From assembly GCF_003268655.1 (NCBI RefSeq), contig NZ_CP029642.1, positions 310,001-374,000 on the forward strand: a DNA stretch of 64,000 bases. The letters run 5' to 3'. Numbering within the stretch: the first letter of the stretch is position 1; the number at the start of each line of letters is the position of its first letter. Under the pieces are notes generated by a model that worked only from the letters and a program-made list of their open reading frames with translations, searched no databases and was not told the DNA's origin. Positions 8,300 to 16,915 of this stretch are shown here, piece by piece. The position numbers and the translations under genes are program-made. This stretch comes from Arthrobacter dokdonellae (lineage in GTDB: Bacteria > Actinomycetota > Actinomycetes > Actinomycetales > Micrococcaceae).

Positions 8300-10138
8300 T
8301 TACGCGGCCGGTTGGAGTTGGCCGCCCGCCGCAACCAGCTGCGCGTACGCTCCCCCGGCGGCCTGCAGGGCCGGCGGCGTGCCCACTTCCACCAGCAGGC
8401 CGCCGGTGAGGACGGCCAGCTGATCCGCGTCCTCGACGGTCGTGAGCCGGTGGGCGATGGTCAGCGTGGTGCGTCCGACGGCGAGCTGGTCCAGCGCCGC
8501 CTGCACCTGCGCTTCCGTGGTGTTGTCCAGGGCCGACGTCGCCTCGTCCAGGATGAGCACGCGCGGGTTGCGCAGGATGGTCCGTGCGATGGCCAGCCGC
8601 TGCTGCTCGCCACCGGAGAAGCGGTGGCCGCGGGCGCCGACCAGGGTGTCCAGGCCCTCGGGCAGCCCGGCCACGAGATCGGCGATGCGGGCCGCGCCGA
8701 GGGCCTGCCAGAGCGCCGCGTCGCCGGCACCGGGTGCGGCGAGCAGCAGGTTTTCGCGGATCGAGGCATGGACCAGATAGGTTTCCTGCGACACCACGCC
8801 CACAATCCGTGCGAGCACGTCGGGGGCGATGTCGCGGACGTCCACGCCGTCGATCGTGACGCGGCCGCCGGTCGTGTCGTGCAGCCGGGGCACCAGTGAA
8901 CCCAGCGTGGACTTGCCGGACCCCGTGGGTCCGACTACGGCCGTTGCGGACCCGGCCGCAAGCTCAAGGTCGATGCCGCGCAAAACGTCGGGGCCGCCGT
9001 CGTACGCAAAACGGACGCCCTCAAAGCGGACCTCCCCGCGCACCCTGGCCGGGTCCAGCGCGACGGGACGGTCGGGGGCGGCGATGTCGGGGACCAGGTC
9101 CAGGTATTCAAAGATGCGGCTGAACAGCGCCATGGCGCTGACCCACTGGACGCCGAGGTTCAGCAGGCCCATGATGGGCCGGAAGATGGAGGCCTGCAGC
9201 GCGGTGAACGCCACGACGGTGCCGATGCTCATGGTGCTGCCGGGCAGGCCGCCGGCAAAGTAGATCAGCGCCGGGATGGCGGAGAAGATGATGCTCATGG
9301 TCGCCATGCGCCAGCGCCCGGCCAGCTGCGAGCGCAGTTCCAGGCCAATCAGGCGTTCGGAGCTTTCGGTGTAGCGGGCGGCGTCGCGGCCGGTGGTGCC
9401 CAGTGTCTTGGCCAGCCGGACGCCCGAGATGGACAGGCCCTCCTCTACATAGGTGTTCATGGTGGCCAGCTCGGCCTGCAGGGTGGAGGTGATGTCGCGC
9501 CGGAGCAGGGCCACGCGGCGGGAGGACCAGACGGCCGGCGGGATGACCACGAGGGACAGCAGGGACAGCCGCGGCGAGAGCGCCACCATGGCGACGGCCG
9601 TGGCGACCGCGGTGGTCAGGTTCGACGCGACGCCGGTGGCCGTGGACGTGATGACCGACTGCATGCCGGAGATGTCGTTGTTCAGGCGGGACTGCACCTC
9701 GCCGCTGCGGGTCTTGGTGAAGAACGCCAGTGACTGTTTTTGCAGGTGCGTGAACAGGCGGGTGCGCAGCGTGTGCATGATCTTTTGGCCCATGGCCGTG
9801 GTCATCCACGTCTGCACCACGCCGATCACGGCCGTGGCCGCGGCGACGGCCACCATGGCGCCGGCCAGCATGCCCAGGAGCCCCAGGTCCCTGCGCGGCA
9901 GCGCCACATCGATGACGCCGCGGACCAAAAACGGCTGCGCCATGCCGATGACGCTGGATGCGCTGATAAGAAGCACGACGGCGGCGATTCTCGCCTTGTG
10001 CGGGGCGAACAGGGCCGCGATGCGCAACAGGTCCACGGGGTGGCGTTTGAGTTGCGTCGTGTCTGCGGGGTTGATGCGGCCCGGGCCACGGCCTCCGCCG
10101 CGTTGCGCGGGATTTTGTGTTCGGACATTATCCGTCAT
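8300..10138 (-). CDS. ABC exporter, fused permease and ATPase
   Basis: 612 residues from ATG 10138 (GGAGGTG upstream; an earlier in-frame ATG at 10183 lacks one). A six-helix exporter domain (about 40-340) is followed by an ATPase domain: Walker A GPTGSGKST, Q-loop VSQETYLVHASIRENLLLA, signature FSGGEQQRLAIARTIL, Walker B VLILDEATSALD. It is a homodimeric or half-type exporter of the MsbA/LmrA kind, likely for drugs or lipids. It is divergent from a MarR regulator with inverted repeats between the two, which suggests drug-inducible expression. Confidence 0.92.
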   Translation of the reverse strand: MTDNVRTQNPAQRGGGRGPGRINPADTTQLKRHPVDLLRIAALFAPHKARIAAVVLLISASSVIGMAQPFLVRGVIDVALPRRDLGLLGMLAGAMVAVAAATAVIGVVQTWMTTAMGQKIMHTLRTRLFTHLQKQSLAFFTKTRSGEVQSRLNNDISGMQSVITSTATGVASNLTTAVATAVAMVALSPRLSLLSLVVIPPAVWSSRRVALLRRDITSTLQAELATMNTYVEEGLSISGVRLAKTLGTTGRDAARYTESSERLIGLELRSQLAGRWRMATMSIIFSAIPALIYFAGGLPGSTMSIGTVVAFTALQASIFRPIMGLLNLGVQWVSAMALFSRIFEYLDLVPDIAAPDRPVALDPARVRGEVRFEGVRFAYDGGPDVLRGIDLELAAGSATAVVGPTGSGKSTLGSLVPRLHDTTGGRVTIDGVDVRDIAPDVLARIVGVVSQETYLVHASIRENLLLAAPGAGDAALWQALGAARIADLVAGLPEGLDTLVGARGHRFSGGEQQRLAIARTILRNPRVLILDEATSALDNTTEAQVQAALDQLAVGRTTLTIAHRLTTVEDADQLAVLTGGLLVEVGTPPALQAAGGAYAQLVAAGGQLQPAA

Positions 10139-10191
10139 GGGCTGCACCTCCAGATGGTGTGCCGGGTGCGGGGCTCGCACCAATCAATACA

Positions 10192-10211
10192 GAGGTTACC
10201 TCACTATGAGG
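10192..10211. promoter_or_regulatory. Overlapping inverted repeats, probable MarR operator
   Basis: GAGGT-T-ACCTC is directly followed by CCTCA-CTA-TGAGG, sharing the CCTC. The block lies in the short divergent gap between the ABC exporter and the MarR gene, 16 bp upstream of the MarR -10 box. Confidence 0.6.
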
Positions 10212-10226
10212 TTGTGTGTCAATTGG

Positions 10227-10232
10227 TAGAAT
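10227..10232 (+). promoter_or_regulatory. -10 box of leaderless marR transcript
   Basis: TAGAAT, 6 nt before ATG 10239, with no Shine-Dalgarno sequence. Confidence 0.55.
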
Positions 10233-10238
10233 GTGGGC

Positions 10239-10694
10239 ATGACATCCTCCGCTGACCATCCCGCAGACCTGGGCGAGCTGTTCCACGCCGCATTCCGGGG
10301 GCTGCGGCGCACCTGGTCCGAACAGCTGTCCCCCTGGCAGCTGACACCGCACCAGTGGCGGGCACTCATGACGCTCCTGCACAGCCGGCCCGTCGGCCAG
10401 GCCCCGCCAGCGGAACCGGAGGAAATGCGCCTGAAGGACCTGGCCGAGAAGCTGCGGATTGCGCCGCGTTCGGCCACGGAGGTGGTGGACCAGCTGGAGG
10501 CCAAGGGGCTGGTGCGCCGGGATCCGGACCCCACCGACCGCCGCGCCACCCTGGTGGTGTCGACGGCGGCAGGCCGGCAGCTATTTGCGGACATCACGGC
10601 GGAGCGCCGGGACAAGTCCAGCGAATACTTCGCCCGGCTCTCCGCCGGGGACCGGGCGGAGCTGGCCAGGATCCTGGCCCAGCTCCGCGACTAA
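10239..10694 (+). CDS. MarR-family transcriptional regulator
   Basis: 151 residues with the MarR winged helix: LKDLAEKLRIAPRSATEVVDQLEAKGLVRRDPDPTDRRATLV (about 65-106, wing included). MarR proteins are dimeric repressors released by phenolic or drug ligands. It is divergent from an ABC exporter and probably controls it. ATG 10239 is preferred to a start two codons upstream because TAGAAT sits 6 nt before it. The last 16 bp of the gene (with its stop) are duplicated directly downstream. Confidence 0.9.
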   Translation: MTSSADHPADLGELFHAAFRGLRRTWSEQLSPWQLTPHQWRALMTLLHSRPVGQAPPAEPEEMRLKDLAEKLRIAPRSATEVVDQLEAKGLVRRDPDPTDRRATLVVSTAAGRQLFADITAERRDKSSEYFARLSAGDRAELARILAQLRD

Positions 10695-10712
10695 GCAGCT
10701 CCGCGACTAAGC
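10681..10712 (+). repeat. 16-bp direct duplication over the marR stop codon
   Basis: AGCTCCGCGACTAAGC is present twice in a row; the first copy contains the stop codon. It directly abuts the phased 32-bp repeats. Confidence 0.85.
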
Positions 10713-10713
10713 G

Positions 10714-10789
10714 GACGCTCCTGCAGATAAAGGCCGTTTTTAGAAGACGCTCCTGCAGGTAACGGCCGTTATTGACAGACGCTCCTGCA
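10714..10789 (-). repeat. 32-bp-phased repeat array (family A), 3 cores
   Basis: GACGCTCCTGCA starts at 10714, 10746 and 10778, exactly 32 bp apart. The 20 bp between cores are similar to each other within this locus (both contain GGCCGTT) but unlike those at 25.5 kb and 52.2 kb. Confidence 0.85.
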
Positions 10790-10815
10790 CAAGCCGTTGC
10801 GGCTCCCCTGCGGGC

Positions 10816-11229
10816 TTAGGGCTGGGGCGTTCCGGAGATGTTGACGAGCCAGGGAACCCCGAACTTGTCGGTGCACATGCCGAAGGTGTCGCCCCAAGGT
10901 GCCTTGGCCAGTTTCTCGGCGACGGTGCCGCCGTCGGAAAGCTTGTTCCAGTAGCCTGTCAGGGTTTCCTCATCGTCGCCGGAGAGCGAGACGGTGGAGT
11001 TGGCCGTGATGGCCATGGACTGGGGGACATCGGCGCCCATGAGCACCACGCCGTTGTCGCCGGTCAGCTGGCCGTGCATGATCTTGTCAGCCTCGGCAGG
11101 GTCGTCGGAAGCGTGGAATTCGGCGAAGGTGCTCAGATCCAGCTTGCCGCCAAACACGGAGTGGTAAAACTCCATGGCAGCCTTGGCGTTGTCGCGAAAG
11201 TTCAAATATGGGTTGAGTTGAACGGACAT
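10816..11229 (-). CDS. VOC-fold (PhnB/glyoxalase-like) protein
   Basis: 137 residues from ATG 11229, preceded by AAGGAG. It matches the PhnB-type glyoxalase/bleomycin-resistance superfamily: SVQLNPYLNFRDNAKAAMEFY at the start and WGDTFGMCTDKFGVPWLVN near the end. The members are small dimeric metal-fold proteins often of unknown substrate. There is no operon partner. Confidence 0.88.
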   Translation of the reverse strand: MSVQLNPYLNFRDNAKAAMEFYHSVFGGKLDLSTFAEFHASDDPAEADKIMHGQLTGDNGVVLMGADVPQSMAITANSTVSLSGDDEETLTGYWNKLSDGGTVAEKLAKAPWGDTFGMCTDKFGVPWLVNISGTPQP

Positions 11230-11314
11230 GGCTATGCTCCTTAGGGCGTTGGTGGCCGTGCGATGCAAGCCATTATGCCCTCCATCGCGGCACGTGTCTG
11301 TAGCTGCCGGGCAC

Positions 11315-11742
11315 TCACGCGGCAAGCACCTGGCCCATCCGCCAATAGCCCATGAAGGCCACCGCGTTGCGGTCCATGCCGACGTCGCGCACGAGGTACC
11401 GCCTCAGCCCTCGGATCGCGGCGGCCTCGCCTGCGAGCCAAGCATAAAGTCCGTGCCCCGGCGTTGCTTCCGGCGTCTCCCAGAGGAGCGCGCCGTCAAT
11501 GTCAACCTCTTCCGGTTCTTCGCCCCGGAGGCACGCTGCGGACACAAGGAAGTTGCGGACGTCCGCGTCCATGAGTCCGCCGTGGCCGGCACCGTTGCGG
11601 GCATGCCAGCGCACTTCCACGTTGGCCGGGAACGCAATGTCCAAAAAGTCGGCGGCGGTGGGCACCTCCAGAACAGCGTGCCCGAAGACTCGTCGCCCAC
11701 CAGCAGCACCCGCCAGTCGGGGTGCAGCACGAAGTCGATATC
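11315..11742 (-). pseudogene. Siderophore-interacting protein (SIP) remnant
   Basis: The C-terminal part of an NADPH/FAD siderophore-interacting reductase is recognisable: LHPDWRVLLVGDES in one frame, then after a frameshift near 11690 AADFLDIAFPANVEVRWHARNG and LLWETPEATPGHGLYAWLAGE through YWRMGQ in another. The FAD-binding N-terminal half is gone; upstream sequence passes straight into a permease remnant. SIP proteins reduce ferric siderophores after import. It is therefore a non-functional relic. Confidence 0.8.
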
Positions 11743-12178
11743 GAGACGGCGGCCTGCATAAATGCGGCGGCGCCGATGCCCACCAGGATCAGTCCCGGGC
11801 CGCCGCGCCCGCGTGCCAGCCACGTGATCAGCAGCGCCACGGCCAGCGGGTTGCGCAGCATGGCCTGAAAATGGCGCCCGCCATGCCGAACGACGCCCGC
11901 GCCAGCAGTCCGAGCAGCGCCTGTGGCAGCTTATTTTCCATGACGATGAAACTCGCGCCCGGAATCGTGTCCCCTCCGAGCAGGCGCAGGAAGTCCGGGA
12001 CCGTGACGGTGTAGCTGCCCAGCAGTACGTTCACGGCCAGGAGCACGGCCACCACCGCTGCCAGGCCGGCCGTGACCCAGTTACGGCGTCGGCGGGGCGC
12101 CTTGCGCTGTTCGCGGATCCAGGCGTCCGCCGGTTGGGTTGGGCCGGCCGGCCCCGCAGTCCTGTCCAGAATGCTCAC
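11743..12178 (-). pseudogene. FecCD-type siderophore permease remnant (second permease)
   Basis: It starts intact at GTG 12178, overlapping the stop of the preceding remnant (GTGA). It keeps the family motif ENKLPQALLGLLARASFGMAGAIF, then loses one C (TTTCAGGCC where TTTCCAGGCC would keep frame, near 11863). In the shifted frame MLRNPLA continues but jumps over about 60 residues to LLITWLARGRGGPGLILVGIGAAA, and then jumps again into the SIP remnant. Permease 3' end, ATPase gene and SIP 5' end are all missing. Confidence 0.8.
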
Positions 12179-12402
12179 AGCTCCGCCTGTTTTCCGCGGG
12201 GGGCGACGGCGATGAAGGCGGGCAGGGACAGCAGCGCGGCCGCCGCCAGCACTGCCGCCAGCACAACCAGCCAGGTGATCCGGCGCCGGGCCGTTATCGG
12301 CCTGCCGGCCCAGGCAGGCGGCAGGAACGCGGCAGGCGGCAGGGACACTGCGGGCGGCGCCGGCGTCGAGCTTGCAGGGTTCTTCTGGGCGGGGCCACCC
12401 AT
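12175..12402 (-). pseudogene. FecCD-type siderophore permease remnant (first permease)
   Basis: A 75-codon open frame. The N-terminal tail and first membrane helix (RRITWLVVLAAVLAAAALLSL) join directly to what looks like the permease C-terminus (PAFIAVAPRGKQAEL). About 270 residues are therefore missing by an in-frame internal deletion. It could be a short membrane peptide if translated but cannot be a permease. Confidence 0.65.
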
Positions 12403-12413
12403 GCGACAGGTCC

Positions 12414-13408
12414 TTAGGCCTTGCTGGCGGCGGCGCCGAGCTGCGGCAGGAACGCGTCCAGCGCCCAGGGCAGGCTCAGTGGGGACGAAGCGGAAATCGC
12501 GTAGGTGAGTGTTTTGTCCGAATCGGCCACGAAAGCGCCCTTCTTGATGGCCGGGATCTGGCCGAGCAGGGGGTCCTTGACGATGGCGTCCTTCGTCTTC
12601 TTATCCGGCACCCAGCTGACGAACACCTGCGAGGCCAGTTCGTTGGCCTTCTCGGCGGACCAAGGGAGGAAAAACGCGGTCCTGCCCTTCTCGGCGGCAA
12701 CCACCACGGGTGCAAGCTTCATGCCGATGCTCGTGAGGAACCTTGGGCGGTTGTCGGCGGAGAGGTAGACGTTCACGCCGTCGCTCTTGTCCGGTTCCAA
12801 GTTGCCGTAAACAAAGGTCTTGCCGTTGATTTTCGGGTATTTGGCAGCCTGTTCCGCGATGGTCTTCTCCGTGGTGGCGATAAGTTCCCTGGCCGACTGA
12901 GACTTGCCCAGCGCGGCGCCGATCATGGTGGTGGAAGCTTGTCGTAGTCTTCCTGCGTCAGGCCCGAGTAGGCGGCCAGGATGACGTCAGGATTGACCTT
13001 GGCCACCTCGGTGAAATTAATGCCGTCCACCTCGGAGTACTGGACAGGCGCACTGTCCGTGCCCAGCGCAGCCCCGGCCTTCTTCAGCGCGGCGTCTTTC
13101 CACGGCGTCGAACCTTCGGCATTGCCGCCCCAGTCATCCCTGGCCATGCCCACCGGGACAACGCCGAGGGCCAGCGACACGTCGGCATTGACCCACGACA
13201 CCGTGGCGGGGCGCTGCGGGGCCGCCTTGACGACGGTGCTGCCGAACTTGTGCTTCACCGTCACGGGGAAGGTGTCCGTGGCCTTGTTGTCAGCACCGGC
13301 GCCTGCCGCGCCAACGGCGCCGGTGGAGCACCCCGCCAGGGTGGCCCCCGCTGCCGCGATGGTTGCCAGCAGTCCGAACGTCAGTCCCTGTCGACGCGAG
13401 AATTCCAC
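12414..13408 (-). pseudogene. Siderophore-binding lipoprotein, broken
   Basis: GTG 13408 (AAGGA upstream) opens a signal peptide with lipobox TLAGC (Cys27) and a twin arginine (SRRQG), then a periplasmic-binding domain of the FhuD/FepB type through DVILAAYSGLTQEDYDKL. There the frame ends in PPP-stop at about 12925. The second half resumes in another frame (MIGAALGKSQSARELI onward) with roughly 20 residues missing. The surviving halves are otherwise well conserved, so the damage looks recent. It heads a permease-permease-SIP order typical of siderophore import. Confidence 0.82.
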
Positions 13409-13500
13409 AATTGTTCCTTACGGTAAGCCGGTTATTTCCTGCGGATTTTTTCGACAATAGGGAACACAATTGTGACGTATTGAATTTGGCGGAGCATTCG

Positions 13501-13992
13501 TCACGGCGCAGGCGTGCGGAGAATCCAGTGCCCTTCGTCAAGGCCACGGACGAGCTTGCGGCCGATGCGGGCCAGGTCGGCCACATCTTCGCCGTCAAGC
13601 CGGTCAAAGACCAGCCCCCTGACGGTTTCGACGTGAAGCGGCGCCAGTTCCTCGATGAGCGCCACGCCGCCGGAAGTGATGGTGGCCGCCGTGACGCGGC
13701 CGTCCTCGGCGTGCGTGGCACGTTCCACCAGCCCGCGGGCCTGCAGCTTCTTCACCACGTGCGACAGCCGGGACAGAGAGGCGCTGGTGCGCGCTGCCAG
13801 CTCACTCATGGGCAGCGTGCGGCTCGCTGCTTCGGAGAGCATGGCCAAAACGTTGTAGTCAAACAGTGACAGCTTCGCGGCCTGCTGCAACGGTCCCTCC
13901 AGGGCACCGGGGAGCAGTGTTGTGGTGGACAGGAGCGCAAGCCACGCGGCGCGCTCATCCGCACTCAGCCAGCGCGGTCCCTTGTCACTCAT
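13501..13992 (-). CDS. MarR-family transcriptional regulator
   Basis: 163 residues from ATG 13992. Winged helix with SLFDYNVLAMLSEAASRTLPMSELAARTSASLSRLSHVVKKLQARGLVERATHAEDGR (about 52-109), a typical MarR domain. A longer open frame runs to 14367 but its extra residues look like non-coding translation. It lies just upstream of the decayed siderophore operon in the same direction. The 92-bp gap contains palindromes CACAATTGTG (13465-13474) and CTTACGGTAAG (13417-13427), possible operators of the former operon. What it controls now is unknown. Confidence 0.87.
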   Translation of the reverse strand: MSDKGPRWLSADERAAWLALLSTTTLLPGALEGPLQQAAKLSLFDYNVLAMLSEAASRTLPMSELAARTSASLSRLSHVVKKLQARGLVERATHAEDGRVTAATITSGGVALIEELAPLHVETVRGLVFDRLDGEDVADLARIGRKLVRGLDEGHWILRTPAP

Positions 13993-14562
13993 GGGCACCA
14001 TCTTTCCACGGGTCCCAATCTGCGTCGGCCGTTCATTGGCCGAGCGGTCGGCGACACCGCCGAGGCAACCGCTGCCGCCTCCTCCCTGGTGTCCGACGGC
14101 GGCATGCGTCGCAAGGTGGCCGGAACGCTCAGGCGCGTCCGCGAACTCGAAGGCTTCCAGTCCCTGATCCTGACGCTGCAGGCCAACCCGGCCGCCGGGA
14201 CGTTCAACTGGAACACCGGGCTGAAGATTATCGACAAATCCCCACGCCCTTCCCCAGTGCAGCCGCCGGCGCGCCCGTCGAGCGTACATTTCTGGCGACT
14301 TCGCGGCTCGCCAAGTCGCCAAAACTGTACTCTGGGCAGCTTTCGGCGCGCTCGACGCGCCGTCCAAGCCACCAGAGCTGCACAGTGGAGGCGGCGGAAC
14401 CGGTATTTGTGTCGTCCGCCGTCAGTCCCCATGCGCTCCCACTGCCCGCAAGCCAGCAGCGGGCCCCTGGCGCTTGTGGGCCCGATTCTGGCGGCCACCC
14501 TCGGCCAACGACCGGATAGCCTGGTTATTGACAGGCTCAACCACCGGAACCGTACGGCCCCG
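13993..14562 (+). other. 570-bp region without an intact gene; plus-strand coding relic
   Basis: On the plus strand about 14008-14250 reads as protein-like sequence (PFIGRAVGDTAEATAAASSL ... MRRKVAGTLRRVRELEGF ... LILTLQANPAAGTFNWNTG), with no upstream start and no natural stop. It looks like the 3' end of a lost gene that I do not recognise. The rest (14260-14400) is made of inverted repeats. Confidence 0.4.
14284..14330. repeat. REP-like interrupted palindrome
   Basis: Symmetric about one centre: GTACA, 4 bp, TGGCGACTT, 11-bp loop, AAGTCGCCA, 4 bp, TGTAC. A second small hairpin GGCGCG-CTCGA-CGCGCC follows at 14345-14361, and CCAGAGCTGCACAGTGGAG at 14372 resembles CCAGAGTTGTACAGTGGAG at 25416. 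Confidence 0.75.
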
Positions 14563-15576
14563 TTATGCGTCCACGGGGCGGGTGGGAGCGGTGCCGTCGC
14601 CGAACGGGCGCCCGCCGAGGGCGTCGCGCCCGTGCGGGGTCTCCCAGCCGGAGGCGTCCGGGCCCTTGGGGACGATCTGTGTGGGGTTCAGGTCCTCGTG
14701 GACGATGTAGTAGTGCTGCTTGATCTGCTCGAAGTTCACGGTATCGCCAAAACCGGGGGTCTGGTACAGGTCGCGGGCGTAGGCCCACAGCGCGGGCATC
14801 TCGGTGAGCTTGTTCCTGTTGCACTTGAAGTGCCCGTGGTAGACCGCATCGAAGCGGACCAGCGTGGTGAACAGGCGCACGTCCGCCTCCGTGATGGTCT
14901 CGCCCACCAGGAAGCGCTGCGTCGCAAGACGTTCCTCCAGCCAGTCCAGCGCTGTGAACAGGCGGTCGTAGGCGGCGTCGTACGCTTCCTGACTCCCGGC
15001 AAAGCCGCACCGGTAAACGCCGTTGTTGACCTCGGTGAACACCCGTTTGTTCACGGTGTCGATCTCCTCGCGCAGCGCCTCCGGGTACAGCTCCGGCGCG
15101 CCCTCGCGGTGGAAGTCCACCCACTCCGTGGAGAAGTCCAGCGTGATTTGCGGGAAGTTGTTAGTCACCACGGCCCCCGAGGGCACGTCGACGACGGCGG
15201 GAACCGTGATGCCGCGCGGGTAGCCGGGCGTGCGCTTAAAATAGGCGTCCTGGATGCGGGGAATGCCCAGCACCGGGTCCAGGCCTCCCGGGTCCAGGTC
15301 AAAGGTCCAGCTCCGCGCATCATGCGTGGGCCCGCACACGCCAATCGAGATGGCCTCCTCGAGCCCCAGCAGCCGGCGCACAATGGTGGACCGGTGCGCC
15401 CAGGGGCAGGCCCGCGCCACGACGAGCCGGTACCGGCCGGCTTCCACCGGGTAGCCGTCCGCCCCATCGCGGGTGATCCGCGTTTCGATGTAGTTCGTGT
15501 CGCGCGTGTATTCGCCGCCCGTGACGTAGCTGCCCTTGGTGCTGAATTCCGTGTCGCTGGTGTGGTGTGTATCCAT
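14563..15576 (-). CDS. Glutathionyl-hydroquinone-reductase-like (xi-class GST) protein
   Basis: 337 residues. The ACPWAHR motif (Cys57) is the redox site of the YqjG/ECM4 family, followed by the all-alpha GST C-terminal domain ([16 protein letters not shown]). In bacteria with glutathione these enzymes reduce glutathionyl-quinones. Actinobacteria usually lack glutathione and use mycothiol, so the natural thiol here is likely mycothiol (inference). The start lies 6 nt after TAGGGT, consistent with a leaderless mRNA. Confidence 0.9.
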   Translation of the reverse strand: MDTHHTSDTEFSTKGSYVTGGEYTRDTNYIETRITRDGADGYPVEAGRYRLVVARACPWAHRSTIVRRLLGLEEAISIGVCGPTHDARSWTFDLDPGGLDPVLGIPRIQDAYFKRTPGYPRGITVPAVVDVPSGAVVTNNFPQITLDFSTEWVDFHREGAPELYPEALREEIDTVNKRVFTEVNNGVYRCGFAGSQEAYDAAYDRLFTALDWLEERLATQRFLVGETITEADVRLFTTLVRFDAVYHGHFKCNRNKLTEMPALWAYARDLYQTPGFGDTVNFEQIKQHYYIVHEDLNPTQIVPKGPDASGWETPHGRDALGGRPFGDGTAPTRPVDA

Positions 15577-15582
15577 GATTCC

Positions 15583-15588
15583 ACCCTA
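15583..15588 (-). promoter_or_regulatory. -10 box of leaderless GST-family transcript
   Basis: TAGGGT (minus), 6 nt before ATG 15576; no Shine-Dalgarno sequence. Confidence 0.5.
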
Positions 15589-15666
15589 TGCCGCCATGAC
15601 ATCCGCGGTAAGCGAAACCCGGGCCCGGGAATCCGCTGCTTTTGCCCCCCTCGGCGCCGACGCTGC

Positions 15667-15696
15667 TTTACTCGGGAAAAACACCCCGCCTATGAT
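15667..15696 (+). promoter_or_regulatory. Candidate promoter of the osmoprotectant operon
   Basis: TTTACT, 18-bp spacer, TATGAT, 43 bp upstream of the first gene. The nearby GGTGAAAGTCACC (15718 region) is a small inverted repeat. Confidence 0.5.
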
Positions 15697-15739
15697 CAAA
15701 GGCAGCAGGTGAAAGTCACCCAACAGTGAGGACCCGCAA

Positions 15740-16915
15740 ATGGTCGTGCCGGATGTTTCACCACACGCCGACACCAGTACCGCTCCCGCCAGCCGCCCAG
15801 TCGGCCAGGCCGGCTCCGCCACGATCGAATTCCACGACGTGGTCAAGAGCTACCAGGCCGGCCAGCCCGCCGTGGGAAACCTCAATCTGGGCATCGATGC
15901 CGGCAGGATCACCGTCTTCGTGGGTCCGTCGGGCTGCGGAAAGACCACGTCCCTGCGCATGATCAACCGCATGGTGGAACCCACCTCGGGCACCATCACG
16001 GTGGGCGGCCGCGACGTCTCCAGCATTCCCGCCCCCGCGCTGCGCCGCTCCATGGGGTACGTCATGCAGTCGGCCGGCCTGCTGCCGCACCGCACCGTTG
16101 TGGACAACATCACCACGGTGCTGCGCCTGAACCGGGTGCCACGCGCAAAGGCCCGCGCACGCGCCGCCGAGCTGCTGGACACGGTGGGGCTCTCCGCGGC
16201 CATGGGCCGCCGCTATCCGAACCAGCTCTCCGGCGGCCAGCAGCAGCGCGTCGGCGTGGCCAGGGCCCTCGCCGCGGACCCGCCCGTGCTGCTCATGGAT
16301 GAACCGTTCAGCGCCGTGGACCCCGTGGTGCGCGCCGAGCTGCAGCAGGAGCTGCTGCGGCTGCAGCGGGACCTTGCCAAGACCATCGTGTTCGTCACGC
16401 ACGACATCGACGAGGCCACGCTGCTGGGCGACAAGGTGGCGGTCTTCGCCACCGGCGGACGCGTGGCCCAGTACGCTGCGCCGGAGGAAATCCTGCGGGC
16501 CCCCGTGGATGATTTCGTTGCCGCCTTTGTGGGCCGGGACCGCGGCTTCCGGCACCTGTCCTTCCACCCCGGGACCGCCGTCCCCCTCCACCCCGTCCCG
16601 ACAGTGCCCATGGAACCGGCCGGGCCGGATGTCGCGGCCCCCTCCCCGGACTGGCGCCTGGCGGTCGACGCCGGGAACCGCCCCCTGGGCTGGCTGGCGC
16701 CCGGCCACGGCGGTCCACTGCTGCCGGGCGGCTCCCTGTTCCATGCCGGAGATCCCTTGCGCAACGCCCTCGACGCGGCACTGTCCTCCCCGTCTGGCCT
16801 GGGGGTTGCCGTGGACGACGCCGGAACCGTCACTGGAGTGGTGCAGGCGCCCGAGGTGCTGTCCGCCATCGACGCCGCCAGGATTTCCTTAAACGGCAAC
16901 GGGACGCAGCCCTGA
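15740..16915 (+). CDS. opuCA: Osmoprotectant (betaine/carnitine/choline) ABC transporter ATPase
   Basis: 391 residues. Walker A GPSGCGKTT, signature LSGGQQQRVGVARALA, Walker B VLLMDEPFSAVDP; the DEPFSAVDP form is typical of OpuC/ProV ATPases. The C-terminal 110 residues look like a CBS-like regulatory segment (ending VDDAGTVTGVVQAPEVLSAI), as in OpuCA, which senses ionic strength. It powers uptake of compatible solutes across the membrane. First gene of a tightly overlapping four-gene operon. Confidence 0.92.
   Translation: MVVPDVSPHADTSTAPASRPVGQAGSATIEFHDVVKSYQAGQPAVGNLNLGIDAGRITVFVGPSGCGKTTSLRMINRMVEPTSGTITVGGRDVSSIPAPALRRSMGYVMQSAGLLPHRTVVDNITTVLRLNRVPRAKARARAAELLDTVGLSAAMGRRYPNQLSGGQQQRVGVARALAADPPVLLMDEPFSAVDPVVRAELQQELLRLQRDLAKTIVFVTHDIDEATLLGDKVAVFATGGRVAQYAAPEEILRAPVDDFVAAFVGRDRGFRHLSFHPGTAVPLHPVPTVPMEPAGPDVAAPSPDWRLAVDAGNRPLGWLAPGHGGPLLPGGSLFHAGDPLRNALDAALSSPSGLGVAVDDAGTVTGVVQAPEVLSAIDAARISLNGNGTQP

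Noticed and set aside
10714..10789. CRISPR array, considered because of the regular 32-bp period
   Set aside because: Only two to three units, the cores are 12 bp, the intervals resemble each other, and there are no cas genes.
12175..12402. A genuine 75-residue small membrane protein
   Set aside because: Its two ends look like the two ends of a FecCD permease joined together and it lies inside a decayed permease operon; kept as pseudogene.
13993..14562. Insertion sequence or transposon remnant
   Set aside because: No transposase-like peptide, no terminal inverted repeats flanking a unit, no target duplication found.
14089..15729. 546-codon plus-strand frame
   Set aside because: Its first 55 codons belong to the relic described at 14008-14250; the rest is antisense to the GST-family gene.
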